A stretch of 64,000 nucleotides of DNA from Prevotella sp. E9-3 (GTDB lineage Bacteria > Bacteroidota > Bacteroidia > Bacteroidales > Bacteroidaceae), in assembly GCF_022024015.1 (NCBI RefSeq), contig NZ_CP091786.1, forward strand, positions 806,001 through 870,000. Reading direction: 5' to 3'. The position numbers and the translations under genes were made by a program. The stretch's first letter is position 1, and the number at the start of each line of letters is the position of its first letter. The notes below the pieces were generated by a model, which was not told where the DNA came from, ran no database searches, and saw only the letters and a program-made list of their open reading frames with translations. Of this stretch, positions 17,775 to 26,020 are shown in pieces.

Positions 17775-20700
17775 TACTTGTGAGCTTCAACCCATTTACG
17801 TGCATTGACAAAGGCCTCAATCCAAGGCGTTACCTCGTCCTGACGGCGGTCTGCAGGATACCAAGCGTTCTGCCAAGGGAATACGGCACGCTCCAAGTGA
17901 GGCATCATGCACAGATGGCGACCATCCTCAGAGCAGATACCTGCTACATTATAGTCAGAACCGTTTGGATTAGCGGGATAGCCTTCGTAGTTGTACTTGG
18001 CTATCACGTTGTAAGCGCTTTCAGCTTCAGGCAGTGAGAACTTACCTTCTCCGTGAGCGACCCACAGACCGAGCTTGTTACCGCTCAGCGAGCCGAACAT
18101 CACGCTGTTGTTCTGAGGAATACTCAGGCTGATGAACTCACTCTCGAACTTGTGTGAGTCGTTGTGCAGCATCTTAGCACCTTTAGCACCTGTGAGGCCA
18201 AGTTCAACCATCAACTGACAACCGTTACAGATACCCAGTGACAGGGTGTCCTTGCGGGCATAGAACTTATCGAGTGCCTCCTTAGCCTTGGGGTTGAAGA
18301 GGAAGGCACCAGCCCAACCCTTAGCCGAACCAAGTACGTCGGAGTTAGAGAAACCACCGCAGAACACAATCATGTTGATATCCTCGAGTGTCTCGCGACC
18401 AGAAATAAGGTCGGTCATCATCACATCCTTCACGTCGAAGCCTGCCAGATACAGACAGTAAGCCATCTCACGCTCACCATTGGTACCCTTCTCACGGATG
18501 ATGGCTGCCTTGACACCAGAGGGTTGACGGCGATCAGCAGAGATACCATACTGAGCCAATTTTCCTGTGAAGTCCTTGTTGAACTTCATCTCCAGAGGCT
18601 GCTTCTTGTAGTTCTCGAAACGCTCCTTAGCCTTACCATTGAAGCTCTGCTTGCAATCGAGCAGATATGATGTCTTATACCATACGTCACGCAGAGCATC
18701 GATATCGAAGGTCAGGTCCTTGTCGCCAGCCTTTACCACGATGCTGCGGCTGTCTTCTACCGGATAGCCGATCTTGGCAAAGCCAACACCCTGCTCCTCC
18801 ATGAAGTCCTTGAACTCCTGCTTGTGCTCATCGCTTACCTCGATCACCACACCGGGGTTCTCAGCGAAGAGTGTCTTTACTACATCGCCATCCTTGCAGA
18901 TGTCGTGCAGGTTGATATGCATACCACCCTTGGTGTTGGCGAAGCACATCTCCAGCAGGGTGGTAATCAAACCACCGGCAGAGATATCGTGACCGGCCAT
19001 AATCCAGCCCTTCTCAATCATCTCCTGAACAGCCATGAAGGCATCGGCAAAGTACTCGGCGTTTTTCACGGTAGGAACATCGTCACCCACCTTGCCAAGG
19101 CTCTGGGCAAAAGCAGAACCACCCAGGCGCTGCTCGTCGAACGAGAAGTCGATATGATAGAGTGATGCGTTCTTATCGTTCACCAATACGGGGCTTACCA
19201 CCTTCTTGATGTCTGAAACCTCACCACCAGCTGAAACAATCACGGTTCCTGGAGAGATAATCTTCTCGCCGTTAGGATACTGCTGACTCAAAGACAGCGA
19301 GTCCTTACCTGTTGGTACGTTGATATGCAGGTCGCAGCAGAAATCTGAGAGCGCCTTCACGCCCTCATACAGACGGGCATCTTCACCCTCCTGAGAACGA
19401 CAAGGCCACATCCAGTTGGCTGAGAGACTCAGCGAGTCCATACCTTCAGCAAGAGGAGCCCAAACAATATTGGTCAGTGCCTCGGCTACAGACAGAACAG
19501 AACCTGCAGCAGGATTAGCCAAGCCTGCCTGTGGAGCATGACCTATGGCTGTAGCGATACCCTTTACGCCACGATAGTCGAGAGCTACAACACCACAGTC
19601 GCTCAATGGCAACTGAATCTCACCCTGACACTGCTGACGGGCAATCTTACCTGTTACAGAACGGTCAACCTTGTTGGTCAACCAATCCTTACAAGCCACA
19701 GCCTCCAACTGAAGCACACGGTTCAGGTATTCATTCATCTTATCTTGACTGTAGGTCACGTCCTCGTAATGACGCTCTACAGTATTGTCACGCATGATGG
19801 TCTTAGGAGAGTGACCAAACATCTGAGCCACATCAAGGTCGAAAGGTTTTACACCGTCGCCCTGTTTGAATGAGAAGTGGGCATCGCCGGTGGTCTCACC
19901 AACCACATACAACGGAGCACGCTCGCGCTCAGCAATCTTACGTACATGTTCGATATGCTTTTCGTCGATGAGCAAGCCCATACGCTCCTGACTCTCGTTG
20001 GCAATGATTTCCTTACTTGAAAGGGTCTTGTCGCCAATAGGCAGCTTGGTCATATCAATCTCGCCACCGCACTCTTCAACAAGCTCAGAGAGACAGTTCA
20101 AGTGACCTGCCGAACCGTGGTCGTGAATAGAAACAACGGGGTTCACATCCTCCTCACAGAGTGCACGAACCAGGTTGTAGGCTCGCTTCTGCATCTCAGG
20201 GTTGGCACGCTGAACGGCATTCAACTCGATACCATTGCTGTAGCGACCTGTATCAACCGATGATACAGAACCACCGCCAAGTCCGATGCGGTAGTTGTCA
20301 CCACCAACAACAACGACCTTGTTACCCTTCTGGGGCTTCTTCTTCAGACAATCGCGCTTGGTTCCGTAACCAACACCACCAGCCAGCATGATGACCTTGT
20401 CGTAAGCGTACTTCTCCTTACCCTCTTGGTGTTCGAAAGTCAGTACAGAACCACAGATGAGTGGCTGGCCGAACTTGTTACCAAAGTCAGAGGCGCCATT
20501 TGAAGCCTTGGTAAGAATCTGCTGAGGTGTCTGGTATAGCCACTGGCGGACGGGCAGGATATCCTCCCAGTCCCTCTTAGATTGAGAGTTGAGATTTGAG
20601 AATTGAGAGTTTGCTTCCGCATCATCAAGACGGGGATAGGCTGTCATATATACAGCCGTACCGGCGATAGGCCATGAACCTACACCACCACCCATACGGT

Positions 20701-21511
20701 CGCGAATCTCACCACCCGTACCGGTAGCAGCACCGTTGAATGGCTCTACGGTAGTGGGGAAATTGTGAGTCTCAGCCTTCAGCGAGATCACACTCTCGAT
20801 ATCTTTTATTTGGAAATAATCGCTGGTACTCTGATCCTTTGGAGCAAACTGCTCAACAACAGGACCCTGTGCAAAAGCCACATTGTCTTTATAGGCAGAG
20901 AGAATCTTGTTGGGGTTCTCTTGTGTAGTCTTCTTGATCATAGCAAAGAGGCTTGACTCCATCTCCTTGCCGTCAATGATGAATGTACCACCAAAAATTT
21001 TGTGACGGCAGTGCTCAGAATTAATCTGAGCAAAACCGAAGATCTCAGAATCAGTAAGAGGACGACCGTTCTGCTTCTCCAGTCCATGCAGATACTCTAT
21101 CTCTTCAGGACTGAGGGCCAAACCCTCCTGCTCGTTATATTCCTCCAGATTGTCCACATACTTGATGGGCTCAGGTTTGATGTTGATAGTAAAAATGTCT
21201 TGGTTTAGTCCGTTATACTTGCGTTGCAGCATGGGGTCGAAGTCTTCGCTGTCTGCAGCAATAGGGAAATACTCCTCTATACGCGAAATGCCGCCAAGAT
21301 TCATGTTTTGTGTAATCTCAACGGCATTTGTTGACCAAGGAGTCACCATTTCACGGCGCGGACCAGCGAAACAACCTTCCAGCGTTTCGCCATTTAAGAG
21401 CGTAGCACCGCCATAAAGCCAACAAAGTTCATCGATTTCCTGTTTTGCGAGCTGATGGTCTACCTCAGTAGCTATCACGCTCTGTTGTGGAGTCTTGAAG
21501 AAAAGAATCAT
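17774..21511 (-). CDS. purL: Phosphoribosylformylglycinamidine synthase (large single-chain)
   Basis: Fourth step of purine synthesis: FGAR + Gln + ATP to FGAM. 1245 residues, the single-chain type with N-terminal, FGAM-synthase and C-terminal glutaminase domains. Visible motifs: SEHCRHKIFGG (~165-175), KAETHNFPT (~246-254), and the glutaminase nucleophile elbow GICNGCQ (~1092-1098). Near residue 300 a short Ser/Asn/Gln-rich stretch (NSQFSNLNSQS) looks like an in-frame insertion encoded by low-complexity filler DNA (see findings). Promoter TACCTTTG lies 42 bp upstream. Confidence 0.95.
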   Translation of the reverse strand: MILFFKTPQQSVIATEVDHQLAKQEIDELCWLYGGATLLNGETLEGCFAGPRREMVTPWSTNAVEITQNMNLGGISRIEEYFPIAADSEDFDPMLQRKYNGLNQDIFTINIKPEPIKYVDNLEEYNEQEGLALSPEEIEYLHGLEKQNGRPLTDSEIFGFAQINSEHCRHKIFGGTFIIDGKEMESSLFAMIKKTTQENPNKILSAYKDNVAFAQGPVVEQFAPKDQSTSDYFQIKDIESVISLKAETHNFPTTVEPFNGAATGTGGEIRDRMGGGVGSWPIAGTAVYMTAYPRLDDAEANSQFSNLNSQSKRDWEDILPVRQWLYQTPQQILTKASNGASDFGNKFGQPLICGSVLTFEHQEGKEKYAYDKVIMLAGGVGYGTKRDCLKKKPQKGNKVVVVGGDNYRIGLGGGSVSSVDTGRYSNGIELNAVQRANPEMQKRAYNLVRALCEEDVNPVVSIHDHGSAGHLNCLSELVEECGGEIDMTKLPIGDKTLSSKEIIANESQERMGLLIDEKHIEHVRKIAERERAPLYVVGETTGDAHFSFKQGDGVKPFDLDVAQMFGHSPKTIMRDNTVERHYEDVTYSQDKMNEYLNRVLQLEAVACKDWLTNKVDRSVTGKIARQQCQGEIQLPLSDCGVVALDYRGVKGIATAIGHAPQAGLANPAAGSVLSVAEALTNIVWAPLAEGMDSLSLSANWMWPCRSQEGEDARLYEGVKALSDFCCDLHINVPTGKDSLSLSQQYPNGEKIISPGTVIVSAGGEVSDIKKVVSPVLVNDKNASLYHIDFSFDEQRLGGSAFAQSLGKVGDDVPTVKNAEYFADAFMAVQEMIEKGWIMAGHDISAGGLITTLLEMCFANTKGGMHINLHDICKDGDVVKTLFAENPGVVIEVSDEHKQEFKDFMEEQGVGFAKIGYPVEDSRSIVVKAGDKDLTFDIDALRDVWYKTSYLLDCKQSFNGKAKERFENYKKQPLEMKFNKDFTGKLAQYGISADRRQPSGVKAAIIREKGTNGEREMAYCLYLAGFDVKDVMMTDLISGRETLEDINMIVFCGGFSNSDVLGSAKGWAGAFLFNPKAKEALDKFYARKDTLSLGICNGCQLMVELGLTGAKGAKMLHNDSHKFESEFISLSIPQNNSVMFGSLSGNKLGLWVAHGEGKFSLPEAESAYNVIAKYNYEGYPANPNGSDYNVAGICSEDGRHLCMMPHLERAVFPWQNAWYPADRRQDEVTPWIEAFVNARKWVEAHK
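20577..20612. repeat. TTGAGAGTTGAG-type low-complexity filler inside purL
   Basis: On the plus strand, imperfect repeats of GAGAGTTGAGA and GAGAATTGAGAG, here read in frame by purL as NSQFSNLNSQ. The composition differs from the flanking coding sequence. Confidence 0.6.
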
Positions 21512-21552
21512 AATTTTCTTAATACCTTAATATTATATTAAAAATTTGGTTG

Positions 21553-21560
21553 CAAAGGTA
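21553..21560 (-). promoter_or_regulatory. -7 box for purL
   Basis: Minus-strand TACCTTTG, 42 bp upstream of the purL ATG. No PUR riboswitch fold was recognised in the leader. Confidence 0.6.
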
Positions 21561-21717
21561 CGAATAAGCGAGCGAAATACCAAATTTTTATGATATGTTT
21601 TCAGAAATGGAATATATTGTTCACGATTTGTGAGTCATGAAAGATAACAAGTGACGTTGTTTCTGTTTTGATTTATATCAATTATTTATAAAAACATGGC
21701 TAAAAACTTACAATTTG

Positions 21718-21749
21718 TTTGTAAAGTGGGTAAATTAGTTATACTTTTG
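21718..21749 (+). promoter_or_regulatory. Promoter of putative sRNA
   Basis: TTTG (21718-21721), 20-bp spacer, TACTTTTG (21742-21749): a full match to the Bacteroidota consensus with no gene of its own downstream before a terminator. Confidence 0.7.
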
Positions 21750-21754
21750 CAATG

Positions 21755-21816
21755 TGTTTTTCATAGTATTAGATTTAAGGTTAACAAAGGTTGGGTCACA
21801 GCGGTGACCCTTTTTT
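21755..21816 (+). ncRNA. Putative ~60-nt intergenic small RNA
   Basis: Predicted from signals only: a consensus promoter ends at 21749, and a strong intrinsic terminator follows 43 bp later (GGGTCAC, loop AGCG, GTGACCC, then six T; 21793-21816). The only ORF in between is ATGTGTTTTTCATAG (4 codons). The aquaporin gene has its own promoter further downstream, so this need not be its leader. Function is unknown; the 5' end is approximate. Confidence 0.5.
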
Positions 21817-21859
21817 GTGCTCGCAAACAATTTGTATTATAAAATTTTTTATAATTTTC

Positions 21860-21892
21860 TTTGGCGGAATTAGATTTTTTTTCATACTTTTG
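21860..21892 (+). promoter_or_regulatory. Promoter of the aquaporin gene
   Basis: TTTG (21860-21863), 21-bp spacer, TACTTTTG (21885-21892), giving a leader of about 85 nt. Confidence 0.65.
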
Positions 21893-21982
21893 CTTTTGTG
21901 AATACTTTATGTTTCAATCTGATAATATCAATCTGACAAAACTTTAATTCAATATTTTTTTCAACCTAAAAACGTTTATAAC

Positions 21983-22660
21983 ATGAAAAAGTATTTAGCA
22001 GAACTAATTGGTACGTTCGTATTAACTTTCTTGGGCTGTGGCACGGCTGTAGCTTTGGGCTGTGGTGCTGATACTGCATCAATAGTAGGAACCGCCGTAG
22101 CTTTTGGATTGGCTGTAGTGGCTATGGCTTATACCATTGGCGGAATCTCAGGATGCCACATCAATCCTGCCATCACCTTGGGCGTTTACATCAATGGCGG
22201 CATCAGTACTAAAGATTGTGTTCTGTACATGGTGTTCCAGGTTATTGGTGCTGTTCTGGCCGCAGCTTGTCTGTATGGCATTGTTTCTACCGATCCTTCT
22301 CTTGTTATTACTACCTCTACAGGAGCCAATGCCTGTGCTTACGGTACAACCAATGGCTTGCTGGTAGAAGTTCTGTTGACAATGATTTTTGTGCTGGTGG
22401 TATTAGGTGCCACCTCTAAGACCAATGGCGCTACCAACAATTTTGCAGGTCTTGCCATTGGCTTGTCATTGATTCTCATCCATTTAGTAGGCATCCACTT
22501 TACAGGAACCTCTGTCAATCCTGCCCGTTCTATAGGTCCAGCCTTGTTTGAAGGTGGTAAGGCATTGACCGATCTCTGGGTGTTCATTGCCGGTCCGTTT
22601 ATTGGAGGCGCACTGGCTGCCTGCGTGTGGAAACTTATCGAACCTACTGAAGAGAAGTAA
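21983..22660 (+). CDS. aqpZ: Aquaporin Z-like water channel
   Basis: 225-residue MIP-family inner-membrane channel. Both NPA boxes are intact (61-63 in HINPAITLG and 179-181 in SVNPARS). Residues at the aromatic/arginine filter positions read Phe41, His167 and Arg182, the water-selective pattern of E. coli AqpZ rather than a glycerol facilitator. The N-terminus MKKYLAELIGTFVLTFLGCG is typical. Monocistronic: own promoter and a hairpin downstream. Confidence 0.92.
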   Translation: MKKYLAELIGTFVLTFLGCGTAVALGCGADTASIVGTAVAFGLAVVAMAYTIGGISGCHINPAITLGVYINGGISTKDCVLYMVFQVIGAVLAAACLYGIVSTDPSLVITTSTGANACAYGTTNGLLVEVLLTMIFVLVVLGATSKTNGATNNFAGLAIGLSLILIHLVGIHFTGTSVNPARSIGPALFEGGKALTDLWVFIAGPFIGGALAACVWKLIEPTEEK

Positions 22661-22691
22661 ACTATTTGTAAACTGCGCGTTACATTTTTGG

Positions 22692-22770
22692 CCTGCGGGT
22701 TTATCAGAAGAGTAGGAGAACTTTAAAAAATCCGAAAAACCTGATAAATCCGTAGGCTCTTTTTCTGTTT
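22692..22770 (+). terminator. Long-stem hairpin terminator after the aquaporin gene
   Basis: CCTGCGGGTTTATCAG (22692-22707) pairs with CTGATAAATCCGTAGG (22741-22756) around a 33-nt loop, followed by CTCTTTTTCTGTTTT. Confidence 0.65.
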
Positions 22771-22786
22771 TATTGAAAGATTTCCG

Positions 22787-22794
22787 TAATTTTG
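22787..22794 (+). promoter_or_regulatory. -7 box for the aldolase gene
   Basis: TAATTTTG, 44 bp upstream of the aldolase ATG; the -33 region is poorly conserved. Confidence 0.6.
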
Positions 22795-22838
22795 CGCTCA
22801 GAAATTTGATAATTAACAGTTTAATTGATTAATTAATT

Positions 22839-23843
22839 ATGGTAAACTACAAAGATTTGGGTCTCGTAAATACTCGCGAGATGTTCAAGAGAGCAGTAGC
22901 TGGTGGCTACGCTATCCCCGCTTTCAACTTCAACACAATGGAACAGATGCAGGCTATTGTACAGGCTGCTGTTGAAACAAAGTCACCTGTTATCATGCAG
23001 GTTTCTAAGGGCGCACGCAACTATGCTAACGCTACTATCCTTCGCTACATGGCTGAGGGTGCTGTGGCTTATGCCAAGGAACTCGGTTGCGAGCATCCTG
23101 AGATCGTACTTCACCTCGACCACGGTGATAGCTTCGAGCTCTGCAAGGACTGCATCGACATGGGCTTCTCTTCTGTAATGTACGACGGTTCTTCACTGCC
23201 CTACGAGGAGAACATCAAGATTTCTCGTCAGGTTGTAGAGTATGCACACAAGTATGATGTTACTGTTGAGTGCGAGCTCGGTGTGCTGGCTGGTGTTGAG
23301 GATGAGGTTGCCTCAGAGGTAAGCCATTATACAAAGCCCGAGGAAGTTATCGACTTCGCTACACGTACAGGTTGCGACTCACTGGCTATCTCTATCGGTA
23401 CTTCACACGGTGCTTACAAGTTCAAGCCTGAGCAGTGCACACGTGACCCCAAGACTGGCAAGCTCGTTCCTCCCCCACTCGCATTCGACGTTCTGCACGA
23501 GATCGAGAAGAAACTTCCTGGATTCCCCATCGTTCTCCACGGTTCTTCTTCAGTTCCTCAGGACGAGGTTGACACTATCAACAAGTTCGGTGGTAACCTG
23601 CCCGACGCTGTAGGTATCCCCGAGGAGCAGCTCCGCGAGGCTTCTAAGAGCGCTGTTTGCAAGATCAACATCGACTCTGACTCTCGTCTGGCTATGACTG
23701 CTGCTATCCGTCAGTACCTGGCTGAGCACCCAGATCACTTCGATCCTCGCCAGTACCTGAAGCCCGCTCGTGAGAACATGAAGAAGATGTACATCCACAA
23801 GATTAAGGAAGTACTCGGTTCTGACGGCAAACTGGCTCAGTAA
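22839..23843 (+). CDS. fba: Class II fructose-bisphosphate aldolase
   Basis: Zinc-dependent aldolase of glycolysis and gluconeogenesis. 334 residues. LHLDHGDSFE (91-100) supplies the catalytic Asp94 and zinc ligand His95. Further motifs are SSVMYDGSSLPYEENI (~116-131), ECELG near 145, SIGTSHGAYK and VLHGSSSVPQ. The codon use is strongly biased to a few codons (CTC/CTG, GTT, TCT), as expected for a highly expressed gene and unlike its neighbours. Monocistronic, followed by a strong terminator. Confidence 0.96.
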   Translation: MVNYKDLGLVNTREMFKRAVAGGYAIPAFNFNTMEQMQAIVQAAVETKSPVIMQVSKGARNYANATILRYMAEGAVAYAKELGCEHPEIVLHLDHGDSFELCKDCIDMGFSSVMYDGSSLPYEENIKISRQVVEYAHKYDVTVECELGVLAGVEDEVASEVSHYTKPEEVIDFATRTGCDSLAISIGTSHGAYKFKPEQCTRDPKTGKLVPPPLAFDVLHEIEKKLPGFPIVLHGSSSVPQDEVDTINKFGGNLPDAVGIPEEQLREASKSAVCKINIDSDSRLAMTAAIRQYLAEHPDHFDPRQYLKPARENMKKMYIHKIKEVLGSDGKLAQ

Positions 23844-23865
23844 ACCATAAAAGACAATAATTTAA

Positions 23866-23898
23866 GGGGGCATGTCGATAACAGACATGCCCCCTTTT
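23866..23898 (+). terminator. Intrinsic terminator after fba
   Basis: GGGGGCATGTC pairs perfectly with GACATGCCCCC around a 7-nt loop, followed by TTTTCTTTTC. Confidence 0.9.
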
Positions 23899-23918
23899 CT
23901 TTTCTATTTCTTTTTCTT

Positions 23919-24353
23919 CTATCTTTTCTTTTTAAAGAAGTCTTGCATCAATTGCCTACATTCTTCTTCGAGAATGCCACCAGTAATATTTGCTTTTGGG
24001 TGCATCACATTGGGTGCATAGCGCCGAAAACCTTTCTTTTCATCGGGTGCGCCATAAACAATGCGAGGCAGTTGTGCCCAACCGATGGCTCCGGCACACA
24101 TGGGGCAGGGTTCTACCGTCACATAGAGCGTACACTCAGTAAGGTATTTCCCGCCCAGTTCGTTGGCTGCCATCGTAATAGCCTGCATCTCGGCATGAGC
24201 AGTTACGTCGCACAAGGTCTCTGTAAGGTTGTGGGCTCTGGCTATGATACGGTCTTTACATACGATAATCGCCCCAATGGGCACCTCACCCTTCTCCCCT
24301 GCTTTGCGAGCCTCATCGAGTGCCCGTTGCATGTATTGTTCGTCTTTACTCAT
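23919..24353 (-). CDS. tadA: tRNA adenosine(34) deaminase-type protein (TadA)
   Basis: 144-residue deaminase that converts A34 to inosine in tRNA-Arg. Zinc site HAE (53-55) and PCPMCAGA (82-89; Cys83, Cys86). The N-terminus MSKDEQYMQRALDEARKAGEKGEVPIG is typical up to the PIGA motif. Its 5' half shares a 110-bp nearly identical block with the broken copy at 26017-26238. A low-complexity filler precedes the ATG. A guanine or cytosine deaminase is a less likely alternative. Confidence 0.88.
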   Translation of the reverse strand: MSKDEQYMQRALDEARKAGEKGEVPIGAIIVCKDRIIARAHNLTETLCDVTAHAEMQAITMAANELGGKYLTECTLYVTVEPCPMCAGAIGWAQLPRIVYGAPDEKKGFRRYAPNVMHPKANITGGILEEECRQLMQDFFKKKR

Positions 24354-24386
24354 TCTTCATTCTTCACTTTTCACTCTTCACTCATC
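24354..24386. repeat. TTCACTCTTCAC-type filler between tadA and MORN gene
   Basis: Imperfect repeats of ATTCTTCA/CTCTTCAC. It supplies the last codons and stop of the MORN gene (M-S-E-E-stop) and sits immediately before the tadA start. Confidence 0.6.
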
Positions 24387-25702
24387 CAGCTCACGGTCAT
24401 GTCGTAATCGTCACCGTCCCACACGCAGCCGTCGTGGTCTTCGTAACCATCGATGCTGTTCGAGAAATGAATGGACTCACCTGGGGTTAGGATTCTCGAC
24501 GGGCAGTCATATTCCTTGAAAACGATGGCGTTGGGACGAATCTCTTCAATGCGCACACTGCGAAAACCTTGGATGTCCAGTTCTCCTACCTTAGCCTCAA
24601 TATCGAACTTTTTCCTTTCCACCTTGCTGCCACCGCCCATCGACCATTCATCGTCTGTCCAGTGTACGTGAAGCATGATGGGGCCGTCGGGAGCTTCTGA
24701 ATCCAGAAACTTGCCGTTCGCCCAAGATCCTTCCTGACGAATGCCTGCACTGGGGTAGGTATAGATCCCATGTCCGTGGCAGAGTCCGTTATGGAACTCT
24801 CCTTCATAGCGACGAGGCTCTTCTCCGTAGTCTACGCTGTCAGCGTCGGTGTAGATGCCTTTACCCTCAGGACGACCGTCCTTGATTTCTCCTTCGTAGA
24901 CCTTCTTATAGTCATACTCTATGCGGTCGGCCCATACCAGTACCTCCTCTGTGAGCTTGTTGCCGTAGGGGTCGGTCTCCAGCTCCATCCTCTTGGCTCC
25001 CTGTGGGTCGTATTCCCATTCTGCCTTTTCGTCCGTCTGCTTGCCCTCTTTCCATTCGCCCTTCAGCATCTTACCGTCGCTGGCACGGTGATAGGTGCCG
25101 TAGCCGTTCCAAGGCTGAAGCAGTCGCGTGCTTCTTCCATAGTGCGAGAACGAGTCACCGTTCTTATAATAGACAACGCATGAGGGGAAGCTTACGTCGC
25201 ATTCGGCCTTCCCGCCCCATTGTCTTATGCGGATGCCGTTGGGCAGCAGTATCTCCATGCGACTGGTATCGGTTGAGTCATTGTTGAACTCATAGGTTAC
25301 TTCGCTCTCCCATCGCTGCACTTCCTTGCCGTTACAGTATTCTATAGCGACAGGCTTCTCGCCCTCAATGATTTCGATGCCCCATTTCACGCCGCATACC
25401 CACATGGTGATGCGCTTCAGTCCCTGTGCATCCTTCCAGCGGTAGATGCCCATCAGTTGGTCGTTGCCGTCAATCCAGCAGTCGGGTACCTCGCTGCCGT
25501 CCTTGAACTTGTACTTGCCACTTGCTGTGTAAGCTGGCCCGTTAATATGCGCGTAGCTCAGATGGAAGAAACCCTCGAAACGGTCGCCGTTGGGATAGTC
25601 GATAGCTCCGTTGCCGATGGGACCTTGCAGTTGTTGCCGGATGGTATCGCCCCACTGCCAGTCACCATAGTATTTCTTTCCGTTTTCGTTGAGTTGTCTC
25701 AT
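24371..25702 (-). CDS. MORN-repeat protein
   Basis: 443 residues with MORN-type repeats: GNGAIDYPNGDRFEGFF (~32-48), GIYRWKDAQG, YEGEIKDGRPEGKGIYTD (~270-287), YEGEFHNGLCHGHGIYTY (~299-316). No signal peptide. The C-terminal ~100 residues are a distinct acidic domain without repeats (VHWTDDEWSMGG, then EYDCPSRILTPGESIHFSN). MORN repeats often bind lipids or proteins; no specific function can be given. It has its own promoter and is followed by tadA. Confidence 0.8.
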   Translation of the reverse strand: MRQLNENGKKYYGDWQWGDTIRQQLQGPIGNGAIDYPNGDRFEGFFHLSYAHINGPAYTASGKYKFKDGSEVPDCWIDGNDQLMGIYRWKDAQGLKRITMWVCGVKWGIEIIEGEKPVAIEYCNGKEVQRWESEVTYEFNNDSTDTSRMEILLPNGIRIRQWGGKAECDVSFPSCVVYYKNGDSFSHYGRSTRLLQPWNGYGTYHRASDGKMLKGEWKEGKQTDEKAEWEYDPQGAKRMELETDPYGNKLTEEVLVWADRIEYDYKKVYEGEIKDGRPEGKGIYTDADSVDYGEEPRRYEGEFHNGLCHGHGIYTYPSAGIRQEGSWANGKFLDSEAPDGPIMLHVHWTDDEWSMGGGSKVERKKFDIEAKVGELDIQGFRSVRIEEIRPNAIVFKEYDCPSRILTPGESIHFSNSIDGYEDHDGCVWDGDDYDMTVSWMSEE

Positions 25703-25743
25703 AGCTAATAGGTGTTATGGGTTCATCATGCATGTCTTTGCTA

Positions 25744-25751
25744 CAAAGATA
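25744..25751 (-). promoter_or_regulatory. -7 box for the MORN gene
   Basis: Minus-strand TATCTTTG, 42 bp upstream of the MORN ATG. A second minus-strand TATCTTTG lies at 25823-25830. Confidence 0.55.
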
Positions 25752-25836
25752 GTCAATTTCCAGATAAATCATGAAGAAATCAGATATAAATTTGCATAAG
25801 TCGGGGAAAATGGCGATATTTGCAAAGATAAAAGAC

Positions 25837-26020
25837 ATGCATTTCCAGCTTGATACATATTGCCGAGACCGATTCCACCAATCGCTGGCTGAAAGAGCAC
25901 AGGGGGGATGAAGACTGCGTAGTAGTGACCGACTACCAGACGGCCGGGCGTGGTTGCGGTACCAACCGTTGGGAGTCTGAAAGGGGGAAGAACCTGCTAT
26001 TCTCAGTGCTAATCCATCCG
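25837..26020 (+). pseudogene. Truncated and frameshifted birA fragment (plus strand)
   Basis: Starting from ATG at 25837 (MHFQL) and shifting one frame near 25850, the sequence reads IHIAETDSTNRWLKEH and then TAGRGCGTNRWESERGKN, LLFSV and IHP. This is the first ~60 residues of a biotin-protein ligase, parallel to the intact copy at 26258-26992 but clearly diverged. It stops abruptly at 26020, where it joins the reversed tadA fragment through CCG microhomology. The protein cannot be made in full; the remaining ~180 residues are absent. Confidence 0.8.

Larger units (their letters stand above)
21512..21982. other. 471-bp divergent intergenic region between purL and aquaporin
   Basis: Contains the purL -7 box (21553-21560, minus), a complete plus-strand promoter (21718-21749) followed by a short transcript region and terminator (putative sRNA, 21755-21816), and the aquaporin promoter (21860-21892). 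I see no coding potential or repeat in 21561-21717. Confidence 0.7.
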
